Below are positions 11,345 through 20,700 of a stretch of 44,929 nucleotides of DNA, piece after piece; positions within the stretch are counted from its first letter, which is position 1, and every line of letters starts with the position of its first letter. The DNA is taken from positions 260,242 through 305,170 of the forward strand of contig NW_014577197.1 of NCBI RefSeq assembly GCF_000485595.1, in the 5' to 3' direction. The translations under genes and the position numbers were made by a program. Source of the DNA: Priapulus caudatus (taxonomy: Eukaryota; Priapulida; Priapulimorpha; Priapulimorphida; Priapulidae). The notes beneath the pieces were generated by a model. That model worked only from the letters and a program-made list of their open reading frames with translations. It searched no databases and was not told where the DNA came from.

Positions 11345-12008
11345 ATTTTCAAAGTCAAATTCAAATTCAAATAAAGTTTATTGCACGGATAATCGCAGAT
11401 CATACAGGCAAATAGGCTACAAACTACAATAAAACAAGTTCCTAGGCTAATAGTAATAGTAATATTATAAAAACGAGAGAAATTCATTTACACGGATGTA
11501 GTCGCTTCAGCCTTCAGCCTTGTCGGACTATCTGCCTGTACCTAGGCAAGGTACGTACGCGTGACGGACAACAAACACCCCTGGGAAATACAGGTATCGT
11601 GTAGCAGTGATAGTATTTCAGCTGTACTTAGGTTTATTTACGCACATAAGTATGAGCACTGACCTGTGACCAGGTCACCAGAATCAGAGAATGTTTACCT
11701 GCAAACTTTAGAAGAATATGGATTTCCCGCTCTTATGCAGCTGCAGCGCCATCTTCCTTCGATTTTCGGTAGAAATAGTTTAATGCAATAAGTAAATAGG
11801 GCAGCATGTTGTGAGGAATATGTAAGGAGGATGTATTGCAACTTGTAGGATGCGACCCACGTCTCCTATCCAACTCCAACGAAATGGCAGGGCAGGGCAA
11901 TAGGGGGAAGACTTTCTGATTTGTTTGCTTTTTGATAGAAATTGTTGCTGAATTTACAAAATAAAATTATTTGAAAAACTTGTCATATGCTCAAAAACAC
12001 GCCATACA
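11345..12008. other. Intergenic; possible retroelement tail
   Basis: 11355-11385 has a TCAAAT repeat running into AAATAAAGTTTATTGC, which could be the 3' tail of a non-LTR element. Nothing else is recognisable. Confidence 0.3.
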
Positions 12009-12060
12009 ATCAGGAGTACATGATGAGACTGAGAGTCTCTCTCATTCATGTACTCCTGAT
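12009..12060. mobile_element. Short palindromic MITE, ATCAGGAGT family copy 4
   Basis: A 52-bp hairpin from ATCAGGAGTACATGA to TCATGTACTCCTGAT around a gagact/agtctc core. As at copy 1, the flanks are ataca on the left and aca on the right. Confidence 0.8.
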
Positions 12061-12246
12061 ACACTGGCATATAAATAACTATTCATAATAACACACATAT
12101 ATCTATATCAAGTATACATGTTCATGACAATGTGCATTTGGCATAGGGCAAGTACCAAGTGTCGCAGAGGGCATAACGTGGGTTGGCACGTAACGCTCAT
12201 AAATTTACATTTGTCAAAACATTTCTGGTCGTGGTACATGGGTGCA

Positions 12247-12329
12247 TAGATACAATAATGTAACCCAACTAGAGTTACAGTAGCTACTAGAGTGCCCCCT
12301 ACTCTAGTTGGGTTACATTATTGTATCTA
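12247..12329. mobile_element. Hairpin MITE with 9-bp target-site duplication, TAGATACAATAATG family copy 2
   Basis: Perfect 29-bp terminal inverted repeats (TAGATACAATAATGTAACCC... and its complement ending ATTATTGTATCTA) around about 25 bp. The 9 bases ATGGGTGCA occur directly before (12238-12246) and after (12330-12338). A 9-bp duplication is typical of Mutator-like (MULE) elements, so this is probably a tiny MULE-mobilised MITE. Confidence 0.8.
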
Positions 12330-12675
12330 ATGGGTGCATAAAACACATCCTCAAACACATCAAAAATGTACAATATATGTGGATGTGTATAAAATAATGA
12401 ATGAATGAAAAATATAAATAATAACTGTTTTTTTACAATTTTATTCTCAAATTAATTGCAAAGATTCGACCAATGTTATTTAAATACAAAGCCATACTAT
12501 ATTCGACAACATCAGGTACGTGAAGGTATTCCCGATAATTTCTTTATGTACTGCACGTACATAATATCAAAATATCTACAATGTATGAAAATCTCCACCT
12601 GAGAGAATTCTGATAGCAAACTGCAATCAAAACCATTTACAGCTAACCATATTATGCTTACGATTACTCCAATAC
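12330..12675. other. Intergenic AT-rich sequence, nothing recognised
   Basis: No exon, RNA gene or repeat is supported. Confidence 0.4.
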
Positions 12676-13928
12676 TTAGATAGTACCAGAAGATGATCCT
12701 GCATGAAAAAAACAAATACTTTAAAGAGTCCAATATCAATGTTTTTATATTCTTATTCTTCAAACTTTTGAATTGCTTGGTTGTTTTCTGGTCTAGAGAC
12801 TTCCACTTTTATTCCAAGTCATGGCAAGGGACCTAAACATTGCTAATTCTTACAATGTTTGATGACCTGCAGTAAAACGTTACAGTATATATAATCTTAC
12901 CAGAGAGACTCAGAATAAACACTTGTCATAAATGAAAATACCGAACTCCAATTTACGTAAGCCATCGTATCCTAGTTTCTTGCAGACAGCAGCGGTTTCG
13001 TTGTGAGTGAGTTCTACATTGCAGGCAATGTTAACGACAGAGAAATACTGAAAATTATACAATCGGACACTTGCGTGCTCCCACAATTGCATGTGTGGCT
13101 TTACAGAAATGTTGACACATGTAAACTTAAATGACAAGATGAGAACATACAGACTTTGGTGTATTAGGTGGAACTTGTAACTGACAATAATAATGTCCAA
13201 TGGTGTTTATCTAAAACTTGAATATGAGATGAGTTTAGACATTTACATGTATATACAATATATTACAATTCATAGGCTACCTAGTCAGTAACAACAAGCA
13301 GAAATATTTCCAAGTACTATCATTAAACAGACTGGTTTGTATAGTTCATCCAATGTTTATAAAACACTATCACTAAATTGGTGTGCTTTACATAGCATAC
13401 AACTTACATGAGCATGCCAACTGCAATTACCGAATCGAGTCTATACAAGAGTCCTTCTTGTATATTGTCCCACAGTTAAGATGGTAGCATCTTTGAAGGC
13501 ACAGTAGGGACTTTTCCAATATTTGCTAACAAACATTTAGAAAATGCTCACACCTTCACCTTGGCCCATGTGAATTGTTGCGAACTGATTTGTTGATCCA
13601 GTGATTGTATATTGGAAGCATTCCGCTGAACTTTCTGAAATCAACAAAAGCAAAATATATACAATCCTTACACCTTACTCTGAAAAAATGACAGCACAAA
13701 ACATTACAATTTTAAAAATACCACCTAATGCAATCATAGTATGCGCTAACAGATGTTACTAATGAGATGCAGAAAGCATACTGTAAAACGACGATCGAGA
13801 ACGTGCACATAGATACCACACGACCACGTCAATAACAGATTTAATGAATGCACGTGAATGAATTCCGAGACACTTAACAAAAAACACATTACGAATGCGC
13901 TCACGAGCGCACCAACCATAGTTACCAC
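12676..13928 (-). CDS. Tentative small secreted protein, four short exons
   Basis: A phase-consistent model of about 71 residues: exon 1 13928-13874 (MVTMVGALVSAFVMCFLL, a plausible signal peptide), exon 2 13634-13554 (SSAECFQYTITGSTNQFATI, HMGQGE), exon 3 13013-12957 (ELTHNETAAVCKKLGYDGL) and exon 4 12698-12676 (short tail to TAA). Acceptors tgatttcag and tttcatgcag are good, and donor gtaaat is acceptable; donors gtgtga and gtgtct are weak. The xxNETAAVCKKLGYDG stretch resembles the VCRQLGY motif of SRCR domains, but the rest of that domain is absent. Its start lies only 66 bp beyond the zinc finger gene stop, so these exons may instead be 3' UTR of that gene: a gtaagt donor lies at 13948. 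Confidence 0.27.
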
Positions 13929-13993
13929 ACTTTTTTACCAACACTTACAGCACACCGATGTGAAGACACGGCAGGATCGACTCGGGGGACACA

Positions 13994-15703
13994 TCAGAGC
14001 GCGGTCGCCACGACGACATCAGCGGCGACAGCTGCCGCATTGCGCGCCGCCGCCGACGTGTCCTGCAGCGAGTGCACGCGCATGTGCGATGTGAAACTGC
14101 CCGCAAAGGAGAACACGCGGCCGCACAGGCCGCACTTGTATGGGCGCTCCTTGTTGTTCTCGAGCGAGGTGCCGTCGTGCGACGACAGGTGGCGGGTCAG
14201 CGCGGGGAGGTCTCCGAACGCCTGCCCGCACCGCTCGCACTTGTACGGCCGGCCGCCGGGCACGACGTGCGTCTGCAGGTGATTGAGGCAGTTCGTCTTG
14301 CACGCAAACTCCTTCTGGCAGAGTCCGCACCGGTAGGGCTTCACTTTGAACTTTGCGCTGTCGCGCATCGTCCGCTGTTTCGTCTCGTGCGTCTCCTCGA
14401 CGATCACGTACGTCATTCCGTCGCGGTCCTCCCCCTCCTCCTCAACGACGACCAGGTCCCTCCCAACGTGATCCCTGATCTCATCTCTTATCGCCGGGTC
14501 GAGCACAAACCGCCCGCCGCCGCCAGGAGCAGTCTGAGTCGTCGTTGCCATGGCGACGTCAAAGCCGACCGCCTCCGCTCCTCTCGGCACGGCGGCGTCG
14601 GTTTGCTCTCGCGCTACTCTGTTTGTTTCGTCAGCATCGCTGGCGCCCTCTGATTGACCGAGGAGGATGTATTGTTCGCCCGATTCGTTTACCATCACCT
14701 GAGTTGCGTACTGCTTGCCGTCCTCATCCTCGATGATCACGGCCGCTCCACCATTGCCATTCAGAACCACTCGTTTGCCGCTTTCCTCGTCCACGAATGA
14801 CTGCTGCTGTTCACTGTCGTCAAGAACCACCTGGTGTTGTTCACCTTCGCTGAGAACCACCTGGTGTTGTTCACCTTTGCTGAGAACCACCTGGTGTTGT
14901 TCACCTTCGCTGAGAACCACCTGGTGTTGTTCACCGTCGGTGTCGTTATCGCTGCTCTCGCTCACGAACACCCGCTGCCCGTTTCGATCCCTGACAAGGA
15001 ACCGCTGACCTTCCACGCCGTTAAAAATAACATGCTGTCCATCGGTGCTGTTCAGAAGAACGCGTTGACCATTACTGCTGTTCACAAGAACACGCGGATC
15101 TTCACTGCTCTCGAGAGTGATTTTTTCGTTGTTCGTACCGACGAGATAGCGCTGGCCGTTGCTGGTCCCATCAGAGGAGTTTGTCTTTTCGATGACTCGC
15201 TCAGTGACGAACTGCTCGCCATCGTCACCGTTAAAAACCACATGTTTGTTATCATCGCCGACGACGAACATTTGGTGATCCCCATCTTCTCCGACAACGA
15301 ACATCTCCTTATTGTTACCAGTACCACTCAATTGGTACTGCTGCCCGTCGCTGTCCTGAACGATCACCATGTGTCCTTGATCATCGTCAGTAGGCGACTC
15401 AACCTCTGTGCGCATCTCCCTGACACCTACTCGCCTCTCGCTCGGTGCACACTGCACGCCGCCCTCGCACACAAGTAAATGTTCACCGGCACCGTCGGCC
15501 GCATCGTCGCGTTCGCCTTCTACGATGTATTGCTCGCGATTCTCGTCGCTTCCAAGGACGATCGCGTGCCGCAGTCTGCCGGTGTCGGGGTCGACAAAAG
15601 TCACCGTCTGCTGTTCCCCCGTGTTTTCGGCCATCAGAGTTTCGGTACGTGCGACAGTGGTGCCATTATTTTCGTTCATCATGTAGCAAGAGGACGTCAG
15701 CAT
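13994..15703 (-). CDS. C2H2 zinc finger protein with acidic repeat-rich N-terminus
   Basis: A single uninterrupted reading frame, open up to 15838 and ending at 13994. Counted from 15838 it has 614 codons; ATGs at residues 46 (15703), 53 and 54 are likelier starts, since the first 45 residues look like UTR and an acceptor-like tactgttacag lies at about 15756. Three classical C2H2 fingers near the C-terminus: YRCGLCQKEF...HLQTH (about 502-524), YKCERCGQAF...HLSSH (532-554) and YKCGLCGRVF...HMRVH (567-589), joined by a long first linker. Residues about 155-375 are acidic and built of degenerate repeats ending in GQ/GEQ plus a hydrophobic strand, including four GEQHQVVLSE copies. Probably a nuclear DNA-binding regulator; no orthologue recognised. 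It is transcribed away from DNAJC14. Confidence 0.88.
   Translation of the reverse strand: MLTSSCYMMNENNGTTVARTETLMAENTGEQQTVTFVDPDTGRLRHAIVLGSDENREQYIVEGERDDAADGAGEHLLVCEGGVQCAPSERRVGVREMRTEVESPTDDDQGHMVIVQDSDGQQYQLSGTGNNKEMFVVGEDGDHQMFVVGDDNKHVVFNGDDGEQFVTERVIEKTNSSDGTSNGQRYLVGTNNEKITLESSEDPRVLVNSSNGQRVLLNSTDGQHVIFNGVEGQRFLVRDRNGQRVFVSESSDNDTDGEQHQVVLSEGEQHQVVLSKGEQHQVVLSEGEQHQVVLDDSEQQQSFVDEESGKRVVLNGNGGAAVIIEDEDGKQYATQVMVNESGEQYILLGQSEGASDADETNRVAREQTDAAVPRGAEAVGFDVAMATTTQTAPGGGGRFVLDPAIRDEIRDHVGRDLVVVEEEGEDRDGMTYVIVEETHETKQRTMRDSAKFKVKPYRCGLCQKEFACKTNCLNHLQTHVVPGGRPYKCERCGQAFGDLPALTRHLSSHDGTSLENNKERPYKCGLCGRVFSFAGSFTSHMRVHSLQDTSAAARNAAAVAADVVVATAL
14820..14940 (-). repeat. In-frame 30-bp tandem repeat in the zinc finger gene
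   Basis: Four copies of a 30-bp unit (plus strand AACCACCTGGTGTTGTTCAC) encode GEQHQVVLSE/K four times. Copies are almost identical at the DNA level, pointing to recent slippage or unequal exchange inside coding sequence. Confidence 0.9.
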
Positions 15704-15838
15704 GTTACGGGGACACGCCTCAACAAAGCGTAATAAATCCGCTGTAACAGTATCTAGCGTGCTGTACGGTACCGTACTACAGCCTACAGTACAGGCCTTC
15801 GATGGGCAAGTATTGAAGTAACGCAATGCCAGTTGCAC

Positions 15839-16335
15839 TGTTACACGGTGTTTTTATTATGACCCACGCCAACTACAGGTATCATCCACCTTATCTTTCA
15901 GAAACGTTCGAGCTTATGTACTACAATAATTGTCTCCTAACGACCGTGGTGTAATATAATGCCACATGACGTTGAAAATAACGAAATGTTTTGTATTGTT
16001 GTCTGAGCAATTCGTAACACGGCGCCATGTTTCACTTCAAACAACAGATGAGCATCGGTATATTTTACAGATGGCGCCACGTACAGGAATGGCGAAGTAC
16101 AAGTGTCAAAGTGAAACAAAATCGAATGTGAAAGTAAGAATGTTTGCAGCGCGTAGCCTAAATTCTAGATGTTTAACATGTTAATCTTTAAAACCGTTCT
16201 CGTGTTTACGTTAAAGTAGATACACAACTTTTTAGTTTAATTACAGTATCGGCTATTAGCTTGCGAAGCAGACGACAAGTCGACGGAGTTGGTTACACGC
16301 CATAGTCACATCTAGCTCTAGAACTAGGCCTATGG
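15839..16335. other. Region between divergent genes
   Basis: Upstream of the zinc finger gene on the minus strand, probably its promoter and 5' UTR. No named element is seen. Confidence 0.35.
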
Positions 16336-16986
16336 CTATAGCCCTCTGCTCCGCCGCAGGACTATAGAACATACTATGGCAATTTCCAGGGAGTAAGCAA
16401 AGACAACTTTTTTGCGGTTAATAACTTCTTCGGTATGCCAAATAAAGCACATTCTCTGCCGCACAAATGTCTTAAGTTACTACAAACACTAAAGTTAAAC
16501 CGCAAACTAACGCTTAAATGTTGTACTTGCTATATTACTCGTCGACGAACCAAGTCGTTACTCGTTTACCAACTTGTAACCGCTATTTTTCGCTAGTGAG
16601 CGTGCAGAATGTATTTCCAAGTGAAGGGGTGGGCAGGTTGCACGCGGTTGCAAACCGCGCTAGCGCTGCGCGACGAAAAATGGCAGTTTGCAACCGCATG
16701 CAACCTGCCCACCCTTCCACTTGGAAATACATTGTGCCCGCTCAGTCGCTCACTAGCGCGACTAGCGAAAAATGGCGGTTACAAATTGGTAAACAATCTT
16801 AGCCAACGAGTAATATTTTGCGGTTTAATTTTAGTGTTTATAGTAACTTAAGACATTTGTGCGGCAGCGAATGTGCTTTATTTGGCATACCGAAGAAGTT
16901 AATAACCGCAAAAAAGTTGTCTTTGCTTACTCCCTGGAAATTGCCATAGTATGTTCTATAGCCCTGCGGCGGAGCGGAGGGCTATA
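16336..16986. mobile_element. Near-palindromic foldback element of about 650 bp
   Basis: Termini TATAGCCCTCTGCTCCGCCG on the left and CGGCGGAGCGGAGGGCTATA on the right. Pairing continues through AACATACTATGGCAATTTCC, CAAAGACAACTTTTTTGCGG and GTATTTCCAAGTG..GGTGGGCAGGTTGCA, leaving only a short loop at about 16660-16690. Arms are highly similar with small indels. Direct repeats of AGTCACATCTAGC lie just outside at 16304-16316 and 16999-17011. Any coding sequence is absent. Confidence 0.85.
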
Positions 16987-17750
16987 TTTTTAGAGCTAAG
17001 TCACATCTAGCCTCTAGTCTCTACTCTAACTCTAAGCTCCCTACACTACACTCTACAGCCTGTATACCCCTAATTATAATTGAATATATTACTCTCTACC
17101 TAACGTGCACACGTGCCAAATGTCTACGTAAACAGAACCAGCAGTTAGAAATATTTGCTCTATTTCCAGTTGCAGATATACTTGTGAGGTAAATTCTAAT
17201 TTGGAATAACACTAACAGTCACAGTGGCAGTGGCAAATACACTACCAGGTTTGCGCACTACCCAAAATAAGTCTTACCAGTCTAGAGTGATATAGACACC
17301 TGTCACGTGTTGTTTCCTAATAATAATAATTACGTGGGTTTTGTGGGAAGTCCTGTTAAGTCTACCACACCAACTCTATCCTTGTGAAGATATTGTTATC
17401 TTTCTGTCCCAGTCTACCATAATACTCTGTTGGGACAGTAATTCCAATAAAGTAATTGACAGTTGCGCGAGGGACAATACTGAATACTTGCATTTTTAAG
17501 ATGGTGTCATTCATGGTCTTATCTTATTGCATGAATTAGTATTATTTGTGTTTAGCAGTTGCCATGATTTTGAATAATCAGTCATATATAAGGACCATAC
17601 AAGTGTTCTATATTTTATTATTTAAGCGAGTATCCAGTGTGTCAGACGTGGACTAGGGTTTGATTGCTTAAACTATTAATCGTGTGTAGGAATATGAATT
17701 TCTGCGGGTTAATAAAATTTCTGTAAATGTATTTTCAATGATTTACACAG
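16987..17750. other. Upstream region of DNAJC14
   Basis: A tttacacag acceptor ends at 17750 and suggests a 5' UTR exon further left within this stretch. No promoter motif can be assigned with confidence. Confidence 0.35.
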
Positions 17751-17758
17751 GATACTCG

Positions 17759-17779
17759 ATGTACATCCTAAATACGTAA
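17759..17779 (+). promoter_or_regulatory. Short upstream ORF before DNAJC14 start
   Basis: ATG at 17759 opens six codons (MYILNT) and stops at TAA, 14 bases before the DNAJC14 ATG. If transcribed in the leader it could reduce initiation at the main start. Confidence 0.4.
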
Positions 17780-17793
17780 AGTTAGCTCGTGCG

Positions 17794-20700
17794 ATGCAGT
17801 CAAGCAAACTAGACGATTTCATGTCACCAACTCATGACACTTCTATTGATGACATCCTACGCACGTAAGTAGATTGTTCTCAGCTTGACACTTTTGAACT
17901 TTTGATTTTAAATAGAGCACTCTAGATGTGCAATGCCTTATACTAACAGCTCTCTGTGGTGTGTAACCACAATGAGAGAGAAAATAGAGGATAAATGACA
18001 AAGCACATTTCATGTTATATTTCATACGAGTTGCGTAGAAGGTGGTTTATACAGCGGCCGCAAACGAAGAGCGAAAACCTAGAAAGCAGTTTGCTATCGA
18101 AGTACCTGTGCTGAATAATTTTTCACGAGAGTGAGGCAGGCACATGTAGAACTAGAAGCACAGCTAGTAAGCAGCGAGTCTTGTCGGATGTTTTCGCGTG
18201 CTGAAGGTCAACAATGAACATGTCCGCTTCTGTAGGACGGCAGACCTGACGAGTTCCATACCAGAGGACGCCACTACAGTCTCTGATGGCAGTCAACAAG
18301 CGTCGTCGTTCTGGTCAACGCTTCTCCGCTGCCCGCTGGATTCGTGGGGTGGCAGGTAAATACAGGGGATGTAAACGGGAGGGCGTGGTTGAAGGTGATA
18401 TGGGTTGCTTAGTGTGTGGGCTAGAATGTGACTTGCTTTAACTTTGTTAATTAAAACAAAAGCAACGCAGTTGCTGAAGACCTATGCTCTGCTATTTGGG
18501 CCAAACTGATATAAAAAGTCGTCGTCCGTTTTCGGAAGAAATGTGTCTGATATGGATATGGCAACATCGACTACAGTTAATGCAGGTTTGACTGGGTATG
18601 GCGTTAATGTTGTTGTTTGTCTATTTTCGTTGATTAGGTGTGGAGAGAATGATCTGGTTAACTTTCCACTGCCACCGCAGTACGGAGATTTTGCTACCGT
18701 GGTCCAAAATGGTGATGAAAACAACCAGAGCTACTTCAGCTACTTCAGTCACAACAACGGCAGCACAAGCACCAGCAGGTCAGTCTTGACGTCTCAATTT
18801 CAAATATTTTGTTTTCTATTGTATAACCTGTTGTAAAATCTATAAAAATCATTCAATCTTGCTGAAAAGTTACCGATCCCTGACTGGATCACACTGGGAC
18901 TGCTATTTCCAACACTATTAAACGACTTTTATAAATCACTGAAAATATTGCTTGGAAATTACTTGGCAATTAGGGCAGATGTACAAAAGCACAGGAGTGG
19001 GGTAGAAAGCATGCTGCATGCAGAAATGTCGAGTCACTCGCCAGAGTATATTCACGTTTCGCATTTTATATTCGTTCACACGTCCTTCGCACTGTTCTTG
19101 CTGCAACGTCGCCGCGGCTTTCAGAGACGATCGATTCCATGCGAGCGGTGTTGACGTGCGTGCGTCTGCTTGCAGGTCTGGTGCGGAGGGCCTGAGCACG
19201 TGGACAGCAGAATATAACCCATTCGGAACCATCGATCTGAAATTCAATTCTCAGCCTGCGGCCGACCCCGCCGGGAACAACAATGGCGTCGGACAGCCGA
19301 GAGAGACGCCGGTCTCCTCGCCGTCTCCACCGCCAGCGGCCGCGCCGAAACCCAAATACTCTGACGTCGTCGGGAAGAGACGGGGAAAGGCGATGCTCGT
19401 GTCGGACGGCTATGGTGGCGGGGGCGGCAGCAGTGCGCCGGTGGTAGAGCCGCGGAGACGCGCGCCGCCACGCGCGCAGAAGTGCAGGCAGTCGGCTATG
19501 CACCACCGCGACACGAAGGATACTAGTCCACTCGTCAAGGCCGAGTCCAAGTACGCCCGCCGTATATGTAGCGTGTAGCTACTATAGCTGTCTACATAGT
19601 GTAGATGTCTAGATAGTATATCTAGTCTGTTTCTATGACGAAGTATTCTACTATTCTTGACTGTTTCCCTTGCTAACAATGCCATTGATGTTGTCTGTTT
19701 TCCTGACTAACTATTCCACTATTCTTGTCTGTTTCCACAAAGATGTAAGTATGTAAATGTGTTTTTCGCTGACTAATATGAATGTGCTAAATTGTATAAA
19801 CATTGCAGAGTTGCATGATCAAGCACTATTAAAACTGGGACATAGATAAATGTGTTTGAAACTAAGTACATGTTTTTTTGAGCCATGATTCATCCCTTTA
19901 TCATCTGTAGATGTCACAAGAGTTTTTTAATGGTGGTTATTTAGGCCAGAAAGTCTAGATGGTGACAATACCATCAAAGTGGCAACGAAATCTCCCCGGC
20001 TCAGTACCAAAGTGCCTGCAGATGGGGCCACGCGTCGTCCGGGCCTGCCTAGAACTCCCTCTTCAGATATGGAGGAGAACCCACTACCAAAGGTGCATTG
20101 CATTTCACTGGGAATCTTAATCAATATTAGGATATATTGCTTTGTGTCTACATTTTTAGCTCACCTTGACATCGTCAAGATGAGCTATTGCCATGGGGTG
20201 TCATACGTCCGTCCATCCGTCCGTCTGTCCGTCAACATTTGGCTATGGTCAACGATGACTTGAGAACCATTTGACCTGCATGTTTCAAATTGAATACAGT
20301 TGTTACTCCTATGGGAGAGATGTGAACGTCCTATTTTGGAGCACGCCAGTTGACTTACTTTTGAGCTACGCCCACTTTTTGGCAAAAATGGAAATGGCCA
20401 TAAGTCAGTTCAGGTTCAATGGATTTTGCTAATTTTTGGTATGTGAATGAATAAGGACTGGCCCCAAAACTTATCACAGGGGTTTTGATATTTCTTAAAA
20501 ATTATGTAAATTAGGTAGATTTTGCCAATTTCACTATGCATTTCAGTGTCTGCCTACGGTCAACGATAACTCAAGAACCGGTTGACCCACATGTTTCAAA
20601 TTGCATACAGTTGTTACTAGTGCTGTGACGATACACAAGCCTCTCGATTCGATCTGGTTCTCGATATTAGCATCTCGATTCGATTCCTTCGATTCGATTT

